DNA of 64,000 bases from Taenia hydatigena. Taxonomy: Eukaryota; Platyhelminthes; Cestoda; Cyclophyllidea; Taeniidae. The DNA is taken from NCBI GenBank assembly GCA_036345935.2, contig JADWOT020001584.1:496001-560000 (forward strand). Reading direction: 5' to 3'. The translations under genes and the position numbers were made by a program. The notes under the pieces were generated by a model. The model saw only the letters and a program-made list of their open reading frames with translations. It made no database searches and was not told the origin of the DNA. Below are positions 1-12,741 of this stretch, in pieces (positions within the stretch are counted from its first letter, which is position 1; each line of letters begins with the position of its first letter).

Positions 1-2646
1 CCCAGGGTAGGCGGTGCTCCTTCTTCAGCAGGAGGATTCCCACACCAAGAAGAAGAAGCACTCGCCTAGTGGGAACAATTTCCCTTCACCCATCACAGTA
101 GCCGTAATTCAATAGACCAAGTAAAATGGCAAAATTTTCTCCCTCAAGACCTTTTGAAATGTCAGCCCATATCCTCCACAAACTGACCAATGATTACACT
201 CGCTCCTCTCGCAGCGTCATTGGGACGATGGTAAACAAATTTCAGTTCATTTGGGGCGTAACAATGGGTTAAGTAATGGGGGAACAGAAAGTGGGCAGTT
301 TTGGTCAGCATTGGAAGGCGTTAGCACAAGCCCGCCTCGTGAGGAGGGATTGTGTGGGTGTGCCACTTACCTCCATCTCCATCAGGGTGAAAGGTGCGAT
401 GATAGGAAGGTGGGAAAGTGGTCTGCAGTCACTCTTTTTGCCCACGCTTTATTAACAATCTCACCAACTTCTTCTTCTTCTCCTCCTTCTTTCCTCTTTC
501 TGGCTAAAATCCCTTTTGCGAGGTGAGACTTGGTGGTGAAAAGTTGGCTAATGATTAATGACCACAGCATTCGCTACTTTGCCAATGGCCAAAGAAAAGA
601 AACAAGGCTTTGTGCACCAACTGGTAGGCTGTGTATGTCTCACTCTTGTCATGAAGCCACGAGTTGACTCGTGGCTTCCCCGTCAGTCATTTGTGGGAGG
701 GCAAAAACACAGATTTCAGGGATTGCGGAATGCCCTCCTCTTAACAGCCCTCCTTGTCGGTACAGATTAAGTGTCGTGAAGCAGCCTATACCATTGGTAC
801 CCCAATGCCTAGTGTGTGTTTCACAAGGCTGGCTGTTGAGCTGGGGGAAGAGAACTGCCACAGCTGGGTTTGCCGCCGACGGATATACGTACGACTGCCT
901 GTGGAACGTTCGGTCGATTAAGATGTCCAGCTTTTGAGTAACTGAGAGAGGCATCACCTCACTCCTACTGAGAGAAGGTGTTCATTCATCCACCCATCTA
1001 TCCCTACACCTCTACACGGACCAGCTACTGTTGTTACTTGCCATTCTGATTAGCGATAAAATTGAACAAATGGGCTTTCAATTCTGCTAGACGAAGTGTT
1101 ATGCAGTTTAGGGTGGTATCGTGTTGATATGCTGACTAAGCAACGTTTGGTGAAGTTCTTTTACGCTTAAATTGCTAGCGTAGTTGTTGCTTTTCCGGAG
1201 AGAGCAACCCTAATGCTTCCTGTTCTTTTCAGCACCATCCATTCTATCATCCGGTCGTTTAACACCTCTTGCCACCGGTTTAACCACTTCACTGGGAATG
1301 AAAGGCGATGATTAGTCTCACAGAGAGACTGTTTTATGCGGTTAAGTGCTCTGCGATTCCATTTTAAGCTCCAAAAGACAGAAATATTTGCATTTAAGAT
1401 ACACAACACGTGTCACGTATTTGTGACACAGGTCCCGTTTGCCAAAGTCGAAGATGCTGGAGACTAAAGCGTTAATTATTGAGCAGGCATACTGCTATTC
1501 AAGAAATGCAACGTTGTGTGAACCTTTTGTAGTCCATTTAAGGCTCCGAAAGCAAGGCGCAATGGCATTTGGCCGGTTCACCGCCATCCCCTCTCCCAAA
1601 AACAAGTAATAGATTGGCAGAAGAGTTCGCAACGTCTTTTGTTTTGCTCAAAAAAGTGTTTTAATTTGACTAAAACGTGATTAAACATGATCTGGTCCTT
1701 TCCTCTATCCAGTTCAAGGCAAAAGAGAGGTGGTAAATGCGTCACGACCTCACACAAGCTGCCGAGAATTGCTGCACCACCAACTTACAAGACCTTTGTT
1801 CTGCCATTTTAGAAAGCTCCATCCCCCCGAGGCTGAAGTCCACTCTTTTCTATCACTTTTGGTAATGATTTCTCTTTCCCAATTGGTAAACTGTAGCTAA
1901 AGTTCAAAGGACATCGATAGGGTCCCCCAACCAAGCCGTCCTGGTTCGACAGAGCTGCGAAGCGGTTCACGGTGTTCATAATGGTGAAATCGACGGAGGG
2001 AGGGGGATCCTGCCTTTCATTCCCCCAATATCAAGTGGTAGCCAAGGCACAGCTCTGTGGGTAGCGCACAGATTGACAGCCGATTTCCCAATCCTGCAAC
2101 ACTCTGACAGTCATGAATCTAAAAACGTGCGACTGACACATTGACAACCACAAATCCCATCGGTTGTTGTGGAAGCAACCACTGCAATCAACCAAGAATG
2201 CCACCAAATGTTTTTTTTATCAACAGTACCCGTCCGAATAGGTCACATAAACCTACTGTGGGGTTATCAGTGACCGAACATCAAACAAATGTCACAATCA
2301 TGCAACCCGCCTCTGATTCCACCGACACAGCCCCAAAATAAAGGCATTTTGAAGGGTAAATGAAGGCACATTCCAATGGAAACACGATTAGGACGATGCA
2401 ATGCTCAAGAAAATCGGACAGTTAGGGTTTAGTAACATCAACTTTGTCCACTTTCTAGCGCGACGCCTTAGTCATCCCCCAGAGATGTAGGTTGTGAAGT
2501 AAACAACAAATTTGGCGGTAGTTTTGTTATATGGGCGGGTGGGTGGGCGAGCGCGAGAGGGAAGACTGCAGCGTCAGTGGTGTGGAGTCTCGCTCTTAGC
2601 CAGACATCATTCTCCCACCGCCCTCCCCCCTTCATCACCTCCCTAG
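1..2646. other. non-coding stretch, no gene recognised
   Basis: Open frames here are short, overlap on both strands and show no family signature or convincing splice chain. The paired frames at about 650-957 on both strands are the longest but look like chance. The stretch may be an intron or upstream flank of the gene whose exons begin at 2647. Confidence 0.4.
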
Positions 2647-3153
2647 GCGATACGCGCCCTCGTGCACAAGATTCGGCGACGCTCCTCAGGTGAGATTGTG
2701 GAGGAGGGTCTGCCCCCGCCCCTGCCACAGATACCGGGTGAGGAAGAAGAGGAACAAAGCCTCAACTTCCACTCCCTGGGACCGGTGATAGACATCGACG
2801 AGGAAGCCGCTCTGCCAGATAACTACAACGAGATGGGGGAGAGCAGCGGTCTACCCTTCAATTACGTGGATGAGTGGAACAGTCTTCTGCCACCTCAAGG
2901 GCCGCCGAAAGGAGAGGGCGAGTACACTTTTGGGGGGGCAGATAGTCGATCTAAAGGTTGGTGGATGTCTCACCCTAACTAGCATTTAAAGGTGTCACGG
3001 TATGTCAACTCCGCAATCTGTTTTGCCTTTCCAGTCATTGCAGACCTAGAGGAGGAGTTGGATGTTACGGCAATTCCAACGGCTGCAAAATGCGGAATAG
3101 GCCAACCGGCAGCTTGGCTGACATTTGTCTTCGCGTTACTTACAGGTAGGTAG
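2647..3153 (+). CDS. two coding exons of an unrecognised protein (partial)
   Basis: I do not recognise this gene. An acceptor (CCCTAG) precedes an open exon 2647-2956 that ends in phase 1 at AAAG|GTTGGT. A second exon begins at 3035 after TTTCCAG, and the phases match. The encoded segment is acidic and proline-rich: a basic RRR patch, a PPPLP run, an EEEEE run, then a motif LPFNYVDEWNSLLPP. Exon 2 ends in a short hydrophobic stretch (AAWLTFVFALLTG). The frame then either stops at TAG (3151-3153) or is spliced at the very good donor ACAG|GTAGGT at 3144/3145. No start codon lies in frame before exon 1, so 5' exons must lie upstream. The composition looks like an intracellular tail or linker. 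No function is assigned. Confidence 0.45.
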
Positions 3154-3698
3154 TCTTTACAGCATTGCTTCTGCCGACTTTTGAGAATGTCGCTTTCACA
3201 GAACCATCACTGAACTGCGTTCTTGTCCTTCTTTGTGCGGTCTTGAAGCGCCTAATCTCCACCTTCATGCTCATTTTGGGGAAAGTAATGCTGCTTTTAC
3301 CAAATCCACATCTCCTGTGTAGCAAGGAGTCGACGTCTGCTTCCACAAAAACACGACATGAAGCGAACCTTGTGAAAAACTGTCAGTCCCATTCCTGATC
3401 GTGGATTGTAGCCACCAACTATTCTTAGCGTCTCAACTCGGAACCAGGTTCTGTGTGTCTTTGTGTCCACAAGAGATACACAAGAATCTTCCATGGCGGT
3501 GCAGGAGACTTTGGCGTCACCTTTGCTAATCCAATGCTTCTTTGGGCCACTTTAGGTCGACTGCTTCTGTGAGAGTTATGCCAAATCAAGAACAGTACCT
3601 ACCAAATATGCATCCCCGCCCCGCCCCGCCCCACTACGCCATGCTCGTACACAAAAGACTTTGCGGATTGAACAAACCGACAACTGTTTTCTTTTAAT

Positions 3699-3714
3699 TC
3701 TCTCTCTCTCTCTC
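3699..3714. repeat. (CT)n microsatellite
   Basis: A short perfect CT dinucleotide run is visible. Such a polypyrimidine tract could also be part of a splice acceptor region for the gene whose exons lie at 2.65-3.15 kb. Confidence 0.7.
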
Positions 3715-5332
3715 TTAATTGCGTTTCTCCTCCTTGCATCGTCGATTACCTTCTTGTAGATAAACAGTGCTTCAACGTTTGTTGAAACGCTTTCTTTTGG
3801 TGCCCATGGACGGGTGATGAAGCCCTTTGGGAGGAGGGGATTGTTAATAAACCTTGGAAACAGGCTTTTAGCGGAGTAGAGGAAAAAAAACGTTTGATAG
3901 GGTCTTGGAAGAAGTCCAAAGTCGTGACAAGGGAGTTTAGTGGGGACTTGGCCACCTTCTTTGTTGCCTTGAGCGCGATAGGCTCAAATCCAACCGCCAA
4001 TGAATCATCAGTTTTCTGCCTCTCTTTGTATTTGGAGAAGGAAGTCGGAGGAGACGGCTTTTTATAAGGCTTGTAAAGAAGCAAGCTCTACCAAGCGTCC
4101 AGCAGGATGCTCTGATTTAGCAGCTCGGCCCGATTGCGGGTTCCCATCCTTCTAATTCCACCTGTTCAAATTTAGTGAAAGAAAAATAAATTGCGCACTT
4201 TAAGAAATACGCAAATTCGAGTGCACATGCATCGTCTAACAACGCAGGCTAACAGATTTGCCTAAAAGGTGTTTGGAAGTCAGCTTTAAGCACTCCTGAC
4301 TTGACACTGGGTCGCAAGGTGTGACAAGCCTGCACAACAGGAGGACTTCTCCTAGAAAGCGGGCATTCATTGGATCTAACTGGTCGAGGGCGCATAAATT
4401 TGCGGTGGAAGTGTGAGTAGTGGTGGATCTGGAAAGGATGGAGCCAAATTACGCGAGTCGTGGAAAGGCTGGGTGGGTGAACTTCACATCGCACATCATC
4501 TCACCGCGTTCTCCCTGACTTGACATTTCTTTTCTTCGCCTCCTCTTTCCTCCTTTGTGATTGCAAGGAAGCAATCAATCAGTTGACTTTACTTTTGTAC
4601 TTGGCTTAGGAAGGGCAACCTCATTCTGGACAGTATCAGCTTGAACGTGCAAACGCATTTTCTTCCTTCGCATCCTTGAAGAGAATGAGGGACTGTTAGC
4701 AAGGCCCTGAGGTGAGGCGGAGCTTTCCCAAGTTTTAGTGAGTAGGCGGAAGCAATGAAGTCAGGGTGAGGAGATGGAAGGTGGAAGTAGTTACTGGAGG
4801 AGAAAATGAGCGAAAAAGTTCGTTGGGAAGTAGGAAGTAGGAGCTCTACAATCAGTGTTCCGCTTTCCTTCTCTTACCTGCATTGAATGGAGGGTAGCGG
4901 AAGTGGATGCCACAACTCCACTCCAAGCAACCATCCCTTCACAATCTGGAACTAGTTTGCCTTCCATCCGGTGGAGGAGGAAGAATAGGTAAGGATGGAG
5001 GAAAACACTGCCCCACGCAACCCTAAAACAACGAAATTTCCTCGCAGTGATCACTGGCGGTCAAGCGTGATTGCAAGGACTACCAAGGGAGCGTCATCAT
5101 CGTTCGCTCTCTAGATGTATTCGAAGCATCTGCAAAGTGGAATTCTCTGTCATTTATCATGGAACAGTGGACGCGTCTACAATGCGTGAGAACCCTTCAA
5201 AAAAGAAGCTGGCGCTACTCTTGCTGGTCTTGATACATTGACCTTTTAACCTCTCCTCCACCACCACCACCACCACTTAGTCACTACTCAAAATCGTCTT
5301 TTTACGAACTTTTTCGCCTTATTACGCTATGC

Positions 5333-5352
5333 CACACACACACACACACACA
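5333..5352. repeat. (CA)n microsatellite
   Basis: About ten perfect CA units, with no associated gene. Confidence 0.85.
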
Positions 5353-8300
5353 CGCATTCACAGTGGGATGGAATGTGGCAGGTAGGTTTGGAAAAAAGGC
5401 AATCAACCCACGGCACTGGCTATCACCGACAATAATGCACATTTTGCGCCCCCGGGGAAAGGTCAGTTGGGTTGGGCACAGGAATGCCTGCAGGCATATG
5501 TCATCCACACTGAGCGTGTGGCAATCTCGCATTCTTGAATGCGAGCGCAAGGGAGGCACGAGCTGGTGGGCAGGCAGGCAGGCAAGTGGAATCTGGAATG
5601 GCGATGAAGACGATTCATTAAATTTGCAGGATTCATGGTGTGTATGCAGTGGTCATTATTCTCTCACCACACTTGTCATATTGCAGGTGCATTCAAATGT
5701 GGATTATTTTACTGCCGCAGCGAAATAGCCAATTTGATTTATCCTAATGGAAGGGAGAAGGCTAAAATGCCTCCTCTCGGAGGTGGTAGATTAGTTGGAA
5801 CCGGTCTTTTTCCTACCTTTTCCCATGTTCATTTTGTGCTGACGTGATCGCCCCATCGGTTCTAGGTAGTCCAGTTCCTTTGTTTGGCAGAATGCGTCGG
5901 ACACCCGCATGCCTTCACCGACTGGCAGTTGCTTCCAAAACTATTGAGAAAGAGGCAGGAGCAGTCAAGAGTAGCAGAGTTGTTGATGCTTAAATGTAAA
6001 GCCTAACCACCTCTCGGAGGGGTTCGCGAGAGGGTTGTAGTGCTTTGCTAGGTAGTCCTTAAAACCATGCACAGGCAAGCCATCGTGAACAAATTGAATT
6101 GCAAATTTTGGCAGTCAAGAAGTTGCCAACCTCTCTGTTGTCCCGGCCACGGTAAACAACGAAGACGGTGTGCACAGACAGGCACTGAGGTGGTTAGGTT
6201 TGTCAAGTGTGAGGAGAAAAACAACGCGATTTGGTTGAGCGTTGGAAATACAAGCCACTACCTCCTCATCTCTCAAGCCCCACCATAGGATGTAGAAGTG
6301 AAGGGTAATTTTGACTTCATGAACTCCAATTCCTCCCCAACCCTTCCTCTTCCCTCATCGGGTGTCGCTCCTGGCGCTCTGGTTGATTAATCTCTCGCGT
6401 CGATCAGCCCAACGAAGTCGGTACTGGCTCTGCCGTTCATCTAAGACAGTTTCAAACCGTGACGATTCCAATGGATCTGGAATTTTGCTCCGTTTGAGAA
6501 AGGAATAACGGGCAAGCCATCTGGTAGACTCATCACCGGTGGTGTTTGCAGAGGTGCGGAGCTTGAATTCTCTTTATTGAGGTAAGGTTTTGTGTCCGTT
6601 CCTCCTCCTTGCAACAGTTCTGTGTTGCCCAGTGATACACTCGCCCGGGTTCCATCCAACAAGCAAGGATGTGGAGGAGACACGCGTGTCCCCTTAATTC
6701 GTATCCTCATGTAGGCATCGCAGACAGCTCCGTGGAGTGCCCTTCTTGGTGGTTTACCGCAGGGTCATTTGAGTTGGAAATAAGGAAAATAAAGCCATTG
6801 CAGACGGTTCTGCCACCGACATAGTGTCCCGAGTCTTCCATGAGGGCGAGAGAATGGGCAATAATCGGGCAAAATTCGCATTTCCAACGTGGAGCAGAGC
6901 CGGCGGTTGGTGGCACGTGCTCCATAAACAAGTCGACACGAACGGCAACATCAAGTGGGATTACAGAAGGAACCACCAACGAGAGAGTGACAAACTCTTG
7001 CCTAACGATTAATATAATTTTAAAAAAGGAAGACCAAACATCATTTGAGACTTGACAAGGCTAAGACTTCCCCAAATACCAGACCAAACACGCCCTAGGG
7101 TGCTTAAAACCACCTGTCTTGATGTCATGCAATCACACAAATGTTGTCTTGCGCAAGTTGACATTAAAAAGGCATTTCTCTGACATCACTGGTCAAGCTC
7201 TAGACAGCATCACTAGCCACTAATCAGTAGATTCAACACAGAAGCTGTCAACTTGTCAAAAATAAGGGCTTAGAATTTAACACCACTTTTTTTCTCCTCA
7301 CCTGTTGCCTGCCAATCGGGCGGCTGATCCGGTGCAAAAGCGTTGTGCTGCCTGTCTAGAATGCTGCTTGCCCTGTCAGGTTTGACTGTAGGGAGGCTGG
7401 GCTTTAACCTCCCACAAAGACGGCATTGCCCACCTCGGTGGTGAGGAGCGGGAGCCCGGATTGAATTTCAAGTGCTCTAAGGTGCATTTTGAAAAGAGGT
7501 GGCAGCCTAATGTCCAACTAAGTTCAAGAGCCAGGAATAGGTGAGTGTGGAACATGGGCAAAATTTATCGACACCTGGCAACTTCTCAATCTGGAGTTGA
7601 CAAGCCAACTGGAGGTTATTTTAGGAGTGATTAATCTTCGATGCACGCCACCAAGTCAGGATTTCGGGAGTTAGAGCATGGAAGTGCTGCTTCACCGCCT
7701 CATGCTCCGCCGCCTTTCGACTTGTAGCCAAAGCTGAATCGTGGCCACGAGAGGTCTCGGGATCCATCCTGCATGACTCTCTTACGCTCCACTGCCTGTG
7801 TTAACTACTAGAAAACCAGTTCTGCACCTTTCCAAACCCTAACTTCCATGTGTCTGGATGTTGGCTCAATGCAAGGTGAGTGAAGTCATCGATTACCAGC
7901 TTATCAGTTGATCTCCTTTTGCCAATTCGTGGCTACCTACGAGCGCTTTACGTTTCGCTTTCATCCCTCTCCCTCTCTCTCCCTCCCCCTGAACAAGAGT
8001 GAACAACTGTTCTTTTCCACTTTGCCTCCCTCGGTCGGTCACTTTGCGCGGTAGCGTTTGTTAATCACTTCTGGACAACGGCCTCTTAACTGCGCTTTGA
8101 AGACGCTGCTGGAAATTGGGGTAAAAGGGTGCTACGGAGGTGCACAAAATAGCCTTCGAAATTGGCTGGGTGTTACACTTTTACTGGGGTTACATTTCTT
8201 GCCTTTTTGCTGGCTAACTGGAATTGCAGCAGCTGAAGTTTTCACCTCCTTCCTCTCCACGACAACGGCACCAGGTTTGACTTCCAGACTTGCGATTTTT

Positions 8301-11300
8301 ATGATGTAATGAAGGACATTTATAAAAGTCGGTGCCTTAAAGAGCAGGTCCCTAGCCACCTCCTTGCGATCGAGCCCTCGGCTCTCTTGAAGGTCTTCAG
8401 TAAAACTACACCGAGGTCCTCATCCCGCTTTTACCACCTCCGACATCACAACATAGGCAACATGGCGAACAATTTCACCATTCTACCTAGAATAGGATCA
8501 GTTTACACCGACCCTGCTAGTAGCAATTTCTCCGCACTCACTTGGAATGGAGCGATGGAGGCAAAATTTTCGCCGCAAGCTAAACGCAAAAGGCTTGTGT
8601 GCATTTCTAATGGTGCAGAGTTAGGCCGTAGGTGTACAAAAAAGACACGCTGCTGCATTCTCTGTGCGTAGTTGCAATGATACAAGCAAAAGGAATTATG
8701 TTTTACTTCTTGTTCGAACAGTGTCTTAATGCCGAAATTCTAACGCTAAGTTTGAGGCCAAAATAACATGGCCATGACTCTGCGAGGCTAATTTTCCGCC
8801 TCGTTACGAGGGCAGGTTTGAGAGAGAAGGTGGAAACAGAAATTGAAGGCTTTATACTTTAAGATACCTTCCTACTCTTAATAGGTAGCTTTCAGACAGG
8901 TAGCGCAATTTCAGACCTGCAGGATGGCATCGTATTCATCCGACCTTTCACCGATATTCCCGAGATGCGTCATTGCTACCGAAATTTACAAACAGTCTTG
9001 TTGTAACGTCGACTAATTAGAAGTGTATGGCGTCTTCCCATTGCTTCGCCAGCCAACGGAACGCAACGTGGTGAGTGTAAAAAAGTTCCGAAGACGTGAT
9101 CAAAACATAACATTACTGCTGACATTTGGTCTACTGCAAAGAGATTGCACATCGGTCTGGCATGATCTCTACCAACAGCCCTCGAGACTTACACCCCTAA
9201 ATGGGGAAGGTTGTGTGTGGCCTCGCAGGCCACAGCGCCTACGCAAGGATAAAGTGGGCACCACCGTTTGGCTTGTAGACTTGTAGGGCAATTTCACATT
9301 CACCTTGCTACTTTATTTGTAAAAGTAGGCATTCAATCTAATATGTTTGACCACGTTGGAGGAAGCTTCCCTTTCACTTCATAAGCCGTTCTCTGACCGA
9401 TTCCACATAAAAGAAAAGACTGAAATGATCACCAGAAATATAAACTGTCAATCTCCTACTATTCCTTGAGCTCCTTGTTCTAGTCGATTCTAAAATGGAG
9501 TTCCTGGTCTCCAAATCAGACAAGTTGTCTGGCTATAATGCCTTGGTCACTGAGGCGCATGGTGACCAAGTTCTGCCAGCGGCCTCCCAGCTTTTCTATA
9601 GGTTAATAACACATATTTCATTCAGTCATTTCGTCTTCTTCTGTCAGCAGGAGAATCTTGAGGAAATAAATTTGTTTTTACTAATTGCATCGAATTCTGC
9701 AGCCCAATTTGTGTGCACATATCGTTGCAAGAGAACCACGTTACTTGTGTAACTTGTAAATTACCTTAAAAATGTGATTACCTTGGGAGTTCAATTATGA
9801 ATCTATTGGCACATGAATAAAGCGTTTGCGGTTTGACCAGTTTGGTCGAATGGGCCGAATATAGGGTACTCTAGGCGCAACTGAATTTGAAAATTAGGCA
9901 GGCTTTGAGCCATCACATTCATTTAAGGGGAAAATAAGCAGGTAAACAAAAGGCCTACAATTCTGACCAACTTAGTTGATCCAACATACCAAGCATGAGT
10001 TTCTAGCTCTTGCATAATAAAATAATCGCGCAATGCACCAGCATTTGATTTAAGACCTCGGAATATGGACGCACATCAGGGTGATTTACAGACATAAATC
10101 ATCGTGGATCAGTCCAACCTCTACCAAGGCAATAAATCCAATTTTATGGAGGCAGCATTTCCTCATTGTGCTTTGGTATTCATGCCATCGCACACAAGCA
10201 AGAATGTGCCACATAGGGGGGTGGGAGGTGGGGGAGAGTGGTTTTGGGCTCAGCTCGGCCTTTATGCGCCCAATTTCGGACTTGTGCATTCCACCCACTG
10301 TCGAAATATGTGAGAGCTTGATAGTGCCACTGCTAATGGAAACAACAGGAGCTGGCTTATATGCACCTGTTTTTACTGAAATAAAAGAAGACGGTCTTGC
10401 CTGTAGTCCTGCTTTGTGCCCTCATGAGTAGTATATAGCGCTAAAAGGTAAAGCTTTCCATTGGGAATAGATTTATTAAAAAGAAATTTGCCAACGCCAT
10501 CAAGAAACTTATCTGAAACAGGATTGGCTATAAAGGCATTAAAAGGGTCTCAATTGATTCGGCTCGATTAAGCATAAATTGATGTGTAAACCTGTAGACG
10601 GGGATAGTACCAGGTATTTTGATGTGGCCTGATTAAATGGAGGGATTTAAATGCCTTTGTTCCTACATTCAAACGCTGTCGAGAAACGAAATCTTGAGAG
10701 AATATAGGCTTCACTTTGGGCACTTTTCCTGCGTATGAAATATTTACATATCAATTAATCCCCCCTTTCACCCTAAGGAGCATTCTAGAAAATCTTGCTT
10801 GCAGTGAGTAATTGCAACTGCTATTGCACCCACAGCTCCGGCTGAAGTTAAATGGCAAATCTATTAATCAAGTGGCAATCAGGTGAACTAATTTGCCTTG
10901 TTTTGCTTTAATTTGTAAAAAACTTCTTTTTGGTTTACACGTAAATGCTATAAGGGCTAAAAAATTGCAGGTGTTACAACATTTTTACCTCACTAATGTA
11001 GTAGCAATGAATATACTTTTAAAAATGCATTTCAATGCCTGTCCAATAACTTAGGAGCCTTTGCAACATCCAATGGGCGTTAAATCTTCTGCTCCCAAAG
11101 ATGTTGATTATCTTCGTCTTCTTCGTTTTTATTCATTTCTCGTTTGGAGGTGTTTTTAACCTTTATTACATAATTGCTTTATATAATTTGGGAATTTACT
11201 CGTTGACCAGAATCTCTATGTGTTTCTTACAAGTGGCTCGTGGACCTTTGTCCAATATTTTGTGCCGGTGACAGTGTCCGTAATCACCCTTTTATCGCTG

Positions 11301-12741
11301 ATAATCCACCTTTGTTTCCAAGTATAATTTAACCCTCCAGTTTATTCTATGGTGTTTACTGGACTTGTCTACTAGCGTTTTTAATTTTACCAAGCTCAGC
11401 ACTAGTTATCGAGCAAATATAGTGTGCTCACCCCATTCAATCAACTGGAATGTTTTACTTAATCTTACACGACTTTGTATCGGATCTAAAGAATCAGTTT
11501 TTTTTGCATACAGCGGAATTTTTGCATGGCATGAGCACTTTGCAAAAAGCTTCACGCCTCTTCCACTGGAATCGGAGCCTTTCTGTAAGTAGCCTCGCTT
11601 TATGTATTATTTCGCTAGTTTATTAAGTCGCCCCCTTGAGAAATTTTTTTCAACCTCATCTCTGATTATAGTGCGGAACGATTATTCTCGGGCAGAAGCA
11701 TTAGGAAAAATCCCATTTCTTGAATCTTCCCTGATGGCGAAGTTATTACTGGCCGAAAGACATTCTAGTGAACTAACCTTTTTTTGCAGGACTGTGGTTT
11801 GATTAAGAGACCTTGTATCGGGTTACCTAATTTATAATCTTTGTGCTGGCGCATGGGCAATGTGGTGTTATTACCTCAGCTCATGGTACAGGGGATGCTA
11901 AATACTTTGCCTCAAAAGTGACAATTTTTGGGAACAACTGGGTCGGATGCGTATTGAGAAAACTAATTGCCTGTTAGGACATGGTAGCGAGACTTATCAC
12001 TAGTGAAAGTAATGCTGCAAAACTCAACGAATTTTGGGTTGACACGACTCTTGCGATGGTAAAGCAATGCGCCTTGCAAATGTAGGGCTGTTTTTAATCC
12101 ACCTCATTATGAAAATGATTCAGCTTCGTGAGCGAATTGGTTGCCACGCGTTGAATGCCTAAATATGGTAAGCGGTTGAGCGAATGCCACTTTACATGAC
12201 TAGATTGAAAGGTTTGACTTTGAGCTTCCTTATGCTTTATCTGTGAGCGGCTGGATTACTTCTTTTTGTAGGAAGGTCGCACAAAGTAAGGTACTTGTGC
12301 AATAAAGTGCACGTGAAGCGCTTGTTTGAGAAGTTTCTCGCAAGCAATGGAATTGAGCTAAAAAGTTTTTGCTATGATTGTCTACGGTTACCAACGGGCG
12401 AAGTGAATGGGAAGCCTTCCTTTTTCTCTATAGCTCCGTAGCGCTACTCCTTATCAATTGGTAATGGTAAACCCTTATTAGTGACTTGCAACTGGCATTT
12501 AGAAAGTCGTTTTGGTTATGTTGCTCAAGAGACGTACTTTTGAGAAAAGCTTGTATGAATTCAACAAATTGATTTGGTCTCGTATTTGCTACGCGTATAT
12601 TCCTGCAATTATTTTGGCTTTAACCAAGTAACCTATTCTCTGCGGTAATTTCAAGTACGTGATTCTTTATCTACTACTCGGTGGAAAGAATGTATTATAC
12701 ACAAGCACAATAACCTATCCATTCTCCTAACCCACTTTTAG

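Larger units (their letters stand above)
3154..12741. other. long non-coding stretch
   Basis: About 9.6 kb with no gene that I can support. Open frames are at most about 120 codons and lack family motifs or splice-consistent neighbours. It holds small simple repeats (CT at 3699-3714, CA at 5333-5352, CCA trinucleotides near 5260) and AT-rich tracts, especially from 9.8 to 12.7 kb. The distal part probably contains the missing first exon of the isocitrate dehydrogenase gene that follows. Confidence 0.4.

Noticed and set aside
649..957. Overlapping open frames on both strands
   Set aside because: Mutual shadows without motifs, codon evidence or splice sites.
6009..6034. Small hairpin CCTCTCG/CGAGAGG considered as a tRNA or RNA gene
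   Set aside because: Only a 7-bp stem; no acceptor stem, A/B boxes or terminator around it.
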